Source: Lachnospiraceae bacterium (GTDB lineage: Bacteria > Bacillota > Clostridia > Lachnospirales > Lachnospiraceae). Taken from it: a stretch of DNA of 64,000 nucleotides. The notes under the pieces are model-generated. The model was not told where the DNA came from. It did not search any database and worked only from the letters and a program-made list of their open reading frames with translations. The stretch lies in NCBI GenBank assembly GCA_022510745.1, contig JAFLSY010000001.1, positions 1 through 64,000 on the forward strand. The letters run 5' to 3'. Of this stretch, positions 43,736 to 51,284 are shown one piece after another. A program made the position numbers and the translations under genes. The number at the start of each line of letters is the position of its first letter. The first letter of the stretch is position 1.

Positions 43736-44333
43736 AAACGTGAATTTGGAAACGGTGTGCGGCATTACCAGCAAACTGCCGGAGAATATGCTGCCCGAGG
43801 TAGCATTTGCCGGTAAGAGCAACGTGGGGAAATCTTCCCTGATCAACGCGTTGATGAACCGCAAGGCATTAGCCCGCACCAGCTCCCAGCCCGGAAAGAC
43901 CCAGACCATCAATTTCTACAACGTAAACGGAGCAATCTATTTTGTGGATCTGCCGGGCTACGGCTTTGCAAAAGTAAGCGAAGAAGTGAAAGCCAAGTGG
44001 GGAAAGATGATAGAGAACTATCTGCATAAATCCAAGCAGTTAAAAGCGGTGTTCCTTCTGATCGACATCCGGCACGAACCGGGAAACAATGACAAGGTAA
44101 TGTATCAGTGGATCGTAAAACAGGGATATTCCCCCGTTATTGTTGCCACGAAGCTGGATAAAATCAAACGAAGTCAGATAGAGAAGCAGTTAAAGCTGAT
44201 CCGAACGGCTCTGCAGACAGATAAGGACACACTGATTATACCCTTTTCTGCAGAGAGCAAGCAGGGACGCGAGGAGATCTATGATATAATAGAAGGCTTT
44301 CTTACTAAGGAGGAAAAAAAACCTTCTCCTTAG
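43725..44333 (+). CDS. engB: Ribosome biogenesis GTPase EngB/YsxC
   Basis: A TRAFAC GTPase needed for assembly of the 50S subunit. The 202-aa protein has G1 GKSNVGKSSL, G3 DLPGYG, G4 TKLDK and the SAESKQG G5 region, in the order of the family. It overlaps the end of lon. The ATG at 43725 is preferred from the family N-terminus (MIIKNVNLETVCG); 43716 is also in frame and GGAGG lies close before both. The last codons are part of a long perfect inverted repeat. Confidence 0.95.
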   Translation: MIIKNVNLETVCGITSKLPENMLPEVAFAGKSNVGKSSLINALMNRKALARTSSQPGKTQTINFYNVNGAIYFVDLPGYGFAKVSEEVKAKWGKMIENYLHKSKQLKAVFLLIDIRHEPGNNDKVMYQWIVKQGYSPVIVATKLDKIKRSQIEKQLKLIRTALQTDKDTLIIPFSAESKQGREEIYDIIEGFLTKEEKKPSP

Positions 44334-44340
44334 TAAGAAA
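44298..44340. repeat. 15-base perfect inverted repeat over the engB stop codon
   Basis: TTTCTTACTAAGGAG (44298-44312) and CTCCTTAGTAAGAAA (44326-44340) are exact inverted copies around a 13-base A-rich loop. The engB stop lies in the right arm. No T-run follows, so on this strand it is not a standard terminator; it may protect the mRNA end. Confidence 0.7.
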
Positions 44341-44362
44341 ATGAAACGGGGTTTGCATATAT

Positions 44363-45565
44363 ATGTCCATGAAAAAATATGTAAAAGCATTCTTGAACTT
44401 ATTGGTTACAGCTTTTATTTTGCTGGCGGTGGTCTTTTTACTGCCCCGGGCAATCGTTTTTTTCATGCCCTTTGTGATTGGCTGGATCATCTCCCTGATA
44501 GCCTCTCCTTTAGTGCGTTTTCTGGAGGAAAAACTGAAGATTAAAAGGAAGATCAGCGGCGCGGTTGTGATTATTCTGGTAATTGGGCTGGTAGTGTTCA
44601 TAGCCTATCTGATCGGAGGCAAACTGATACGGGAACTCATGGGCTTTATTGAGGACTTACCCGGATTGTGGGATTCTTTGAAGGGAGATTTCAATGAGAT
44701 CGGAAATAATTTAAGCGGTTTGTATGACAGACTGCCTTTGGATATTCAAGAGACCTTAACCCGTATTGGTGAGAACGCAAACGGGCTGGCGGCGGATTTG
44801 ATCGGAAGCTTAAGCAGTCCCACGATTGAGGCTGTAGGGGATTTTGCGATGCAGCTGCCCACTATTATTATTGGGATCATTATGTGTCTGCTTTCGTCCT
44901 ATTTTTTTGTTGCAGAGAGAGAACAGTTTTCGGAGACGGTGATAAACTACATGCCGGATGCCATCTTATACCGATATCAGATTATAAAGAGGAGTCTTTT
45001 TAAAGCCGTGGGCGGGTATTTCAAAGCCCAGATAAGAATTGAGGCATGGATATATCTTCTGTTGGTCATCGGTTTGGTGGCGTTGGGAGTGGACTATACC
45101 CTGCTCATTGCGCTGGGTATTGCGATATTGGATTTTTTACCTTTCTTTGGAACGGGTACGGTGATGCTCCCTTGGGCCATTGTAAAATTTTTAAGCGCCG
45201 ACTATAAAATGACGATCGGTCTTTTACTGATCTGGGGTATCAGCCAGTTAGTAAGACAGATCATTCAGCCCAAGATCGTGGGAGATTCCATTGGGGTTCC
45301 GCCGATTCCCACGCTGTTTTTGCTCTTTATTGGCTATAAACTGGCAGGTGTAGTGGGTATGATCGTAGCGGTGCCCGTTGGTATTATTTTCTGGACCCTG
45401 TATAAGGAGGGCGCTTTTGATACCACAAGAAACAGCGTCCGCATTTTAGCGGCAGGCTTAAACCGTTTCAGAAAGCTGACACCGGAAGATATGGAAATCG
45501 TGGACACCTATCACCGGGAATGCGAGGAGGAAATAAAGCAGAGGGAGCAGGATGCGGAACTTTAA
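44363..45565 (+). CDS. YtvI-type AI-2E family membrane protein
   Basis: A 400-aa integral membrane protein of the AI-2E exporter (UPF0118) superfamily, closest in layout to sporulation protein YtvI. Hydrophobic pairs occur at both ends: LLVTAFILLAVVFLLPRAIV and PFVIGWIISLIASPL near the start, then VVIILVIGLVVFIAYLIGG, and later the conserved ALGIAILDFLPFFGTGTVM and RQIIQPKIVGDSIGVPPIPT. Its role in sporulation is inferred from the YtvI name only. It overlaps truA by 14 bases. Confidence 0.85.
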   Translation: MSMKKYVKAFLNLLVTAFILLAVVFLLPRAIVFFMPFVIGWIISLIASPLVRFLEEKLKIKRKISGAVVIILVIGLVVFIAYLIGGKLIRELMGFIEDLPGLWDSLKGDFNEIGNNLSGLYDRLPLDIQETLTRIGENANGLAADLIGSLSSPTIEAVGDFAMQLPTIIIGIIMCLLSSYFFVAEREQFSETVINYMPDAILYRYQIIKRSLFKAVGGYFKAQIRIEAWIYLLLVIGLVALGVDYTLLIALGIAILDFLPFFGTGTVMLPWAIVKFLSADYKMTIGLLLIWGISQLVRQIIQPKIVGDSIGVPPIPTLFLLFIGYKLAGVVGMIVAVPVGIIFWTLYKEGAFDTTRNSVRILAAGLNRFRKLTPEDMEIVDTYHRECEEEIKQREQDAEL

Positions 45566-46289
45566 AATGATACTGCAGTATGAGGGGACCCGTTATCAAG
45601 GGTGGCAGCGGCAGGAAACAAGCGAAAACACGATTCAGGGTAAGTTAGAGACCCTGCTTTCCAAAATGTGCGGCCACAAAGTGGAGGTACAGGGCAGCGG
45701 CAGAACCGACGCGGGCGTTCATGCCGCTGGGCAGGTGGCCAATGCGCATCTTGAAACCGACAGGTCCCCGCAGGAAATCCTGGAATATATGAATAGTTAT
45801 CTTCCGGAGGATATTGCCGTCGTTGCAGTGGAAGAGGTAGGAGAACGGTTTCACAGCCGTTTAAACGCCAAGGGGAAGACTTATTGCTATCGAGTCATAA
45901 ACAGTCCCCTGCCCCATGTTTTTGAACGAAAATTTACTTACCGGGTGGAGGAGCGGCTTAATATTGATGCCATGAAAGAAGCGGCCAAGCTGCTTTGCGG
46001 CACCCATGATTTTGCTGCTTTTACTTCGGCAAAGAAGAGTAAAAAGTCCACGGTCAGAACGGTTGAAGAAATTCGGATTGAAGAACAGAAGGATGAAATT
46101 TTCTTTTATTTTACCGGAAACGGTTTTCTTTTTCACATGGTTCGCATATTAATGGGTACACTTATAGAAGTGGGATTGGGAAAGCGTGAGGTCTTTGAAA
46201 TGACGGAAATTCTTGCTTCAGGGAAAAGAGAACGGGCGGGCGCGCTGGTACCGGCTAAGGGACTGACGCTGCTAAATGTGAGATATTGA
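45552..46289 (+). CDS. truA: tRNA pseudouridine synthase A
   Basis: Makes pseudouridine at positions 38-40 in tRNA anticodon arms. The 245-aa protein contains the catalytic Asp in GSGRTDAGVHAAGQV, FHSRLNAKGKTYCYR and the HDFAAFTSAKK and GNGFLFHMVRILMGT segments. GGGAGCAGG precedes the ATG, which lies inside the ytvI-like gene, so the two are translationally coupled. Confidence 0.96.
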   Translation: MRNFKMILQYEGTRYQGWQRQETSENTIQGKLETLLSKMCGHKVEVQGSGRTDAGVHAAGQVANAHLETDRSPQEILEYMNSYLPEDIAVVAVEEVGERFHSRLNAKGKTYCYRVINSPLPHVFERKFTYRVEERLNIDAMKEAAKLLCGTHDFAAFTSAKKSKKSTVRTVEEIRIEEQKDEIFFYFTGNGFLFHMVRILMGTLIEVGLGKREVFEMTEILASGKRERAGALVPAKGLTLLNVRY

Positions 46290-46323
46290 GAAGTACGGGT
46301 CCAAACCTGACGGAAAGGCTATC

Positions 46324-46803
46324 ATGATAAATAAAAAATTACTGCGGATACTTTTTGTCTTGTATCTGCTGACACTGCTGCGGGTGATCGTTTTTAAATA
46401 TCCCTTGGAGCGTATGAAGGAAATTGCGGATTCCTGGCGGGACGATGTGTTTTGGGAAGGTATGAAAAAGGCTAATTTTGAATGGTTCCGCACAATTCAG
46501 ATGTATATACGCCATTGGGACAACCGGGGCATTAACAGCTTTGGCAATTTAATCGGCAATATACTGGTATTTATTCCTTTAGGCTGTATGCTGCCCCTGT
46601 TAGGAAAGGTGTTTAAAAATATATTTCTTTGTCTGGGGACGGGACTGCTGTTGGTGCTGGCAATCGAACTTTTTCAGCTGCTTACCGCTTTCGGCTGCTT
46701 TGATGTGGACGATATTTTGCTAAATGGGCTGGGAATTCTCATCGGCTATCTTATTTTCAAAATTGTGAGCTGTTCCTCTTCCAAAAAGCGTCTAACTGAA
46801 TAG
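46324..46803 (+). CDS. VanZ-like membrane protein
   Basis: A 159-aa protein with about four membrane helices and the VanZ-type features NLIGNILVFIPLGCMLPLL and the acidic ELFQLLTAFGCFDVDDIL followed by NGLGILIGYLIF. VanZ proteins give slight teicoplanin resistance in enterococci; most homologues have no known role. It follows truA by 34 bases and is closed by an intrinsic terminator. Confidence 0.88.
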   Translation: MINKKLLRILFVLYLLTLLRVIVFKYPLERMKEIADSWRDDVFWEGMKKANFEWFRTIQMYIRHWDNRGINSFGNLIGNILVFIPLGCMLPLLGKVFKNIFLCLGTGLLLVLAIELFQLLTAFGCFDVDDILLNGLGILIGYLIFKIVSCSSSKKRLTE

Positions 46804-46810
46804 AGGATAT

Positions 46811-46847
46811 AAAACTGCAGAATTTTTAAAATTTTTGCAGTTTTTTT
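46811..46847 (+). terminator. Intrinsic terminator after the VanZ-like gene
   Basis: AAAACTGCA (46811-46819) pairs with TGCAGTTTT (46836-46844), followed by a run of seven T residues. Confidence 0.88.
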
Positions 46848-46896
46848 ATGTGCGAAAGGATATTAATAATGTGAGAGAGCAGACAAGAGGTCAGAA

Positions 46897-47448
46897 ATGA
46901 GTGACTTAGCAAAAGAGGAAGGCGGACAGGACCGGGATGCATTGCGGCAGACCATAGAAGCGTACTTCTCCACTCTCTATAAAATCGCATTTCTGCAGCT
47001 GAAGAGCGCTGAGGATGCTGAGGATGTTGTACAGGAGGTCTTTTTCCGCTACATGAAATCCGATGTGGTATTTGAAAGCCGGGAGCATGAGAGGGCCTGG
47101 TTTATTAAAGTTACCCTAAATTGCTGCAGAAAGCTCTGGCGCTCTGCCTGGTTCAGGCATCGGACCGCACTTCCTGTGGGGGATGATGGAGAGAATGCCG
47201 TTTCGGGAGAAGAAACGGAGGAGCGTTACTTAAAAGACGAGCGGAACAGAGAACTGCTGAAAGCCATTTGGGAACTGCCGGATAAATATCGGGAGGTCAT
47301 CCATCTCTTTTATTATGAGGAATTGTCGGTAAAAGAAATTGCGGAAATAGTAGGAAAGCAGGAATCCACGATCACCTCACGCTTAACCCGCGGGAGAAAT
47401 ATTCTGAAAAAGAAACTGCAGGAGGAATATGATTTTGAAGAAATTTAA
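46897..47448 (+). CDS. ECF-type RNA polymerase sigma factor
   Basis: A 183-aa sigma factor with only regions 2 and 4. Region 2 contains LYKIAFLQLKSAEDAEDVVQ and EVFFRYMKSD; region 4 contains LPDKYREVIHLFYYEELSVK and an HTH (EIAEIVGKQESTITSRLTRG). It overlaps the next gene by 20 bases; that gene encodes a single-TM protein with the layout of an anti-sigma factor. The pair probably senses an envelope signal. AAGAGGT lies upstream of the ATG. Confidence 0.93.
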   Translation: MSDLAKEEGGQDRDALRQTIEAYFSTLYKIAFLQLKSAEDAEDVVQEVFFRYMKSDVVFESREHERAWFIKVTLNCCRKLWRSAWFRHRTALPVGDDGENAVSGEETEERYLKDERNRELLKAIWELPDKYREVIHLFYYEELSVKEIAEIVGKQESTITSRLTRGRNILKKKLQEEYDFEEI

Positions 47449-48352
47449 AGAGGTCTATAAGGAAACTGTGGACAGGATTCCGGTACCCGGCTTCCGTACA
47501 GAGGAAATTTCAGAAGAAAATCAGAAAATAAGGTCATTGTCATACCGCAGAAAACGGCATATGACGGCAGCGGCGTTTGCAGGCGGAATTTTCGTAATTT
47601 ACACCCTAGGGGGGGTGGCTGCGGCAGGTTATGCAAGGAGCCTCGTGCGGGAGGATGAAAGCAGCTTTCAGACTATGGATATGAATACCGCATTTTTGAC
47701 AGAAGAGGCAGAGGAAGCACAAATGGCTGCAGAAGGTGCAGATTCGGAGGAAGGTGGGATTGCGGCTTTGGCAGAAACCGGAGGAACTTCTGTAGAAACC
47801 GCGGACAGCGGTATGATGGGAAGAATGGCAGATGCCCCGGACTCTGCCGGAACTTCGGACGAGGCGGTGTTGGAAGATGCCGAGATTGCTATGGCGCAGG
47901 AGAATGTCCAATTACAACAGATGTCTGAATGTCGCAAGGAACAGAAATATGCCTCTTATGAGACATTTGCGGAGGAGCATGCAATTCCCTTGGCACTGCC
48001 GGATGAAAGTCTGCCGGGCGAGCTGAAACAGGAAGAGTATATACTGATGGGAGAGAATTCTCTGTTGGTACGTCTGGAAACGGAAGAAAGCGTACTTTTG
48101 CTGCATCAGTCCTACTACGGTAATCTATCGGGACATGCATTAGAGGAAGTTTACCCGGGCGGTGTATGCAATGAGAGGACCTACACTACTCTGCAGGGAT
48201 TTGCTTATAAGCTTGTGGATTCGTCTGACGGAGAAGAAATCCATGCGGCTGTTGCCGTGGGGGACTATGAATTGATGCTGGATTTTTACGGCTACACCGA
48301 GAAAGAGATTCATGAGGTTTTAGAGGATATGGATTTATCGGTATACCTTTAA
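47429..48352 (+). CDS. Probable membrane-bound anti-sigma factor, DUF4367-like C-terminus
   Basis: A 307-aa protein: cytoplasmic basic N-terminus (~45 residues), one membrane helix (AAFAGGIFVIYTLGGVAAAG), a long acidic, Ala/Glu/Met-rich linker (residues ~80-165) and an extracellular beta-rich domain ending in GDYELMLDFYGYTEKEIHEV, like DUF4367. Such proteins usually hold the cognate sigma factor at the membrane. Here the evidence is the overlap with the sigma gene (20 bases) and the topology; no ZAS zinc motif is seen in the N-terminus, so the mode of binding is open. Confidence 0.75.
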   Translation: MILKKFKEVYKETVDRIPVPGFRTEEISEENQKIRSLSYRRKRHMTAAAFAGGIFVIYTLGGVAAAGYARSLVREDESSFQTMDMNTAFLTEEAEEAQMAAEGADSEEGGIAALAETGGTSVETADSGMMGRMADAPDSAGTSDEAVLEDAEIAMAQENVQLQQMSECRKEQKYASYETFAEEHAIPLALPDESLPGELKQEEYILMGENSLLVRLETEESVLLLHQSYYGNLSGHALEEVYPGGVCNERTYTTLQGFAYKLVDSSDGEEIHAAVAVGDYELMLDFYGYTEKEIHEVLEDMDLSVYL

Positions 48353-48447
48353 TTTCAAGAAAAAAAGGGATGATACATTTTTGTTACATTTTAGATGCAG
48401 ATATGAAAAAAAGCCGGAATAGGATAGAATGGGAAAGGAGAAGGGGT

Positions 48448-49134
48448 ATGAGTAATATATTGGTTTTTAATAATAATACAGGAGTTGCGGATGTGATACG
48501 GCCACTGCTTACTACGGAAGGTTACGGTATGTTGGAAGCCGGCAGTCTGCAGCAGGTATGGCAATATGTCAGAGAAGGAAAGGCACAGCTTCTGCTGACG
48601 GACATTGAACTGGCGGACGGGGACGGCCTGGAGGCTATCAGGGAGATCAGAGCCGCCAGCAGTCTGCCGATCATCGTGCTGTCAATGAACGGTCAGGAGC
48701 TGATTAAAATACAAGCGCTGGAAGCAGGTGCGGATGATTACGTGACCTATCCCTGCAATCCGTTAGAACTGCTTGCCCGAATTAAGTCCCAGCTGCGCCG
48801 TTATACCCAGTTGTCCAATCTTTCGGACAATATTGCGCATATTTATCGTGTGAATGGTCTGGTGATCGACGATGAGAAAAGAAGTGTTTCCGTGGAGGGA
48901 CGAGAGGTCCGCCTGACACCCATCGAATATAAGATATTGAGATTGTTGGTTCAGGAGAAGGGCAGGGTGTTCTCCATTGATCAGATTTACGAATCCATCT
49001 GGAACATGAAGGCAATCGGTGCGGACAATACCATAGCGGTACATATCCGCCATATCCGGGAGAAGATTGAAACAAATCCCGGACAACCTCAGTATCTTAA
49101 AGTAGTATGGGGAACCGGATACAAAGTAGGATGA
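48448..49134 (+). CDS. OmpR-family response regulator with atypical receiver
   Basis: A 228-aa protein with a receiver domain and a C-terminal winged helix (LTPIEYKILRLLVQEKGRVF to VHIRHIREKIETNP), close in layout to KdpE. The phospho-acceptor position is kept (Asp52 in LLLTDIEL) and so is Ser79. The acidic pair that binds magnesium, normally VDD after strand 1, reads F-N-N (residues 7-9), and the conserved Lys in the TKP motif is Tyr101 (VTYP). No histidine kinase gene lies beside it. This points to a regulator that works without normal phosphorylation. The ATG at 48448 has AAAGGAG upstream. Confidence 0.88.
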   Translation: MSNILVFNNNTGVADVIRPLLTTEGYGMLEAGSLQQVWQYVREGKAQLLLTDIELADGDGLEAIREIRAASSLPIIVLSMNGQELIKIQALEAGADDYVTYPCNPLELLARIKSQLRRYTQLSNLSDNIAHIYRVNGLVIDDEKRSVSVEGREVRLTPIEYKILRLLVQEKGRVFSIDQIYESIWNMKAIGADNTIAVHIRHIREKIETNPGQPQYLKVVWGTGYKVG

Positions 49135-49203
49135 TTCGGGAGAACAGGAAGTGCGGATGTAACTATATTTATAGAAATATTATAAATTCTCTTTCCAATA
49201 AGA

Positions 49204-49232
49204 TTGACGAAGACTGCTTTTCCCTGTAAAAT
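49204..49232 (+). promoter_or_regulatory. Promoter of the GH105 gene
   Basis: TTGACG (49204-49209), 17 bases, TAAAAT (49227-49232), ending 40 bases before the ATG at 49273. Confidence 0.7.
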
Positions 49233-49272
49233 AGAAACGTATTACATAATTTCTTACGGATGGAGGCAGTGT

Positions 49273-50406
49273 ATGAGATTACCGGTAATAGAGCAGTATA
49301 TCGACGAATTGATTGAGAAAAGTACTCTGGATGTTCCTGTTTGGAATATAGAAAAGGCAAAACACGGCCTCAAAGCCGGCTGGAATTACATAGACGGCTG
49401 CATGATTTTGGCGCTGTTGGAAACCTACCATACTACAGGAGAAAAGAAGTATCTGGATTTTGCGGATGCTTTCATTGACCATCGCGTAAAAGAGGACGGC
49501 AGTATCGACGGCTATTCTGTAGAAGAATATAATATCGACAACGTAAATGCGGGTAAGACCTTATTCCAGCTTTACGAAATTACCGGTAAAGAGAAGTACA
49601 AAAAAGCCATTGACCTGATTTACAGCCAGGTAAAAAACCAACCCAGAACGGAGGAGGGGAATTTCTGGCACAAGAAGATCTATCCCAATCAGGTATGGCT
49701 GGATGGGCTCTACATGGGACAGCCTTTCTATATGGAGTATGAAACCAAATTTAACAACAAAGAGAATTATGACGATATCTTCAGGCAGTTTGCCAATGTA
49801 GTCAAATATATACGGGATGAAGAAACGGGACTCTATTATCATGGCTATGATGCTTCAAAATCCATTTTCTGGTGTGATAAGGAAACAGGTTTGTCCCGCA
49901 ATTTCTGGCTGAGGGCTTTAGGCTGGTATTCCATGGCATTACTGGATACCCTTTCCAAAACCGAGCCTGCGGGCTATGAAGCGGAATATGAGAATTTGAA
50001 AAATGTCTTTAAGGATTTGATTGATTCTTTATTGAAATATCAGGATGAGAGCGGTATGTGGTATCAGCTTCCCGCACTGGGCGGTAAGGAGCCTAACTAT
50101 CTGGAAACCAGCGGCAGCGCCATTCTTGCTTTTTCCATTCTGCGGGGCGTACGTCTGGGATTTCTGCCTGAGTCTTACAGGGAGTACGGCGTCAAGGCCT
50201 TTAACGGCATTTGCGACAGGTATATGAAGACAACGGACGGGGAATTGCACTTAGGCGGCATCTGTCTGGTAGCAGGATTGGGTCCTGCAAGTAACCCGCG
50301 CCGGGACGGTTCTTTTGAGTACTATATGTCGGAGCCGATCGTGGAAGATGACGCGAAGGGCGTGGGACCGTTTTTGCTGGCTTATACCGAGATGAGAAGA
50401 CTGTAA
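49273..50406 (+). CDS. GH105 unsaturated rhamnogalacturonyl hydrolase-like protein
   Basis: A 377-aa cytoplasmic glycoside hydrolase of the alpha/alpha-barrel GH105 (YteR/RhiN) type, which removes unsaturated uronic acids from lyase products of pectin or related glycans. Seen are GWNYIDGCMILALLETY, the catalytic Asp144 in QVWLDGLYMGQPF, YHGYDASKSIFWCD and the RNFWLRALGWYSMALLDTL motif, with GGICLVAGLG near the end. There is no signal peptide, so it acts on imported oligosaccharides. GGAGG lies 6 bases before the ATG at 49273. Confidence 0.92.
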   Translation: MRLPVIEQYIDELIEKSTLDVPVWNIEKAKHGLKAGWNYIDGCMILALLETYHTTGEKKYLDFADAFIDHRVKEDGSIDGYSVEEYNIDNVNAGKTLFQLYEITGKEKYKKAIDLIYSQVKNQPRTEEGNFWHKKIYPNQVWLDGLYMGQPFYMEYETKFNNKENYDDIFRQFANVVKYIRDEETGLYYHGYDASKSIFWCDKETGLSRNFWLRALGWYSMALLDTLSKTEPAGYEAEYENLKNVFKDLIDSLLKYQDESGMWYQLPALGGKEPNYLETSGSAILAFSILRGVRLGFLPESYREYGVKAFNGICDRYMKTTDGELHLGGICLVAGLGPASNPRRDGSFEYYMSEPIVEDDAKGVGPFLLAYTEMRRL

Positions 50407-50445
50407 ACAGTCCGGTTGTAAACAACCTCACTGTAAATAATTTTA

Positions 50446-51006
50446 TTACAGGAAGAGATGTTCTACTAAAATTTTGATGCCAATGAGTATTAAGATGACG
50501 CCGCCGGTCAGTTCCGCCTTGGATTTATAGCGGGTACCGAATATGTTGCCGATCTTCATGCCGGCAGCGGAGAAGAGAAAGGTAACAACACCGATAAAAG
50601 TGACGGCCGGGAGAATGGGAACATTGGGCAGAAAGGCAAAAGTCACGCCCACTGCCAGTGCGTCGATGCTGGTGGCCACTGCCAAGAGGAACATTTCTTT
50701 AAAGGCCAAAGAAGCGTTAGCGCATTCTTCCTCCTTGGAAAAAGCTTCCCGCACCATATTCGCACCGATGATAAACAGCAGGATAAAGGCGATCCAGTGA
50801 TCCAAAGCCGTGATCTTTTCCTGAAAACGGTAACCCACCAGATAACCCAGGGTAGGCATCAGGGCTTGAAAGCCGCCAAACCACAGACCTACAATACCGG
50901 CTTTTTTTAAAGTGATCTTTGGGGTGGCAAGACCTTTACATATTGAAACCGCAAAAGCATCCATGGAAAGGCCGACGGCCAGTAGAAATAAACTCAGTAA
51001 ACTCAT
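50446..51006 (-). CDS. mntP: Manganese efflux pump MntP
   Basis: A 186-aa six-helix exporter (DUF204) that protects cells from excess manganese. Two similar halves carry the acidic motifs [13 protein letters not shown] and [14 protein letters not shown], as in E. coli MntP. The start at 51006 has GAGGAGG in front. It lies downstream of a manganese riboswitch and terminator and a consensus promoter, all in the 200 bases upstream, which identifies the substrate with unusual certainty. Confidence 0.96.
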   Translation of the reverse strand: MSLLSLFLLAVGLSMDAFAVSICKGLATPKITLKKAGIVGLWFGGFQALMPTLGYLVGYRFQEKITALDHWIAFILLFIIGANMVREAFSKEEECANASLAFKEMFLLAVATSIDALAVGVTFAFLPNVPILPAVTFIGVVTFLFSAAGMKIGNIFGTRYKSKAELTGGVILILIGIKILVEHLFL

Positions 51007-51033
51007 AAAACCTCCTCGTTGGTGTGTTGAATC

Positions 51034-51081
51034 TAAAAAAGACTCAGGGACAAACTGACACTGCCAGTTGTCCATGAGTCT
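51034..51081 (-). terminator. Riboswitch-controlled terminator before mntP
   Basis: Read on the minus strand, AGACTCA...GACAACTG pairs with CAGTTTGTC...TGAGTCT around a short loop and is followed by six T residues. Its left arm is the right arm of the riboswitch P1 stem, so the two folds exclude each other. Confidence 0.85.
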
Positions 51082-51183
51082 CATTATTTCAGATAATACC
51101 AGATACAAAACGTATCATTATGTTGATATTACCGCAGTCCGGTGGACTGTTGTCCTACAGACTGCTAACTACTCCCTCAATGG
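51072..51183 (-). ncRNA. yybP-ykoY manganese riboswitch
   Basis: Read on the minus strand the RNA has the class features in order: P1 left arm CCATTGAG, the conserved GGGAGTAG, a first hairpin with CAGTCC/GGACTG, the internal segment ATATCAACA, a second hairpin (GATACG/CGTATC-type), and the closing GAGACTCATGG, where CTCATGG pairs with the P1 left arm. This class binds Mn2+. The P1 right arm overlaps a terminator, so Mn2+ should stabilise P1, prevent termination and turn on mntP. The assignment is by consensus reading and by the gene it controls. Confidence 0.88.
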
Positions 51184-51205
51184 TATCTATATTGTATTAA
51201 ATTGG

Positions 51206-51234
51206 ATTATAGGGGAACCATGAATATTTGTCAA
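51206..51234 (-). promoter_or_regulatory. Consensus promoter of the mntP transcript
   Basis: On the minus strand TTGACA (51229-51234), 17 bases, TATAAT (51206-51211): a perfect sigma-A consensus. Transcription would start near 51199, just upstream of the riboswitch. Confidence 0.92.
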
Positions 51235-51284
51235 TAACTATTTTATGCGATGTCAGGACCGCTGCAACAGAACAGGAGGCAGAT

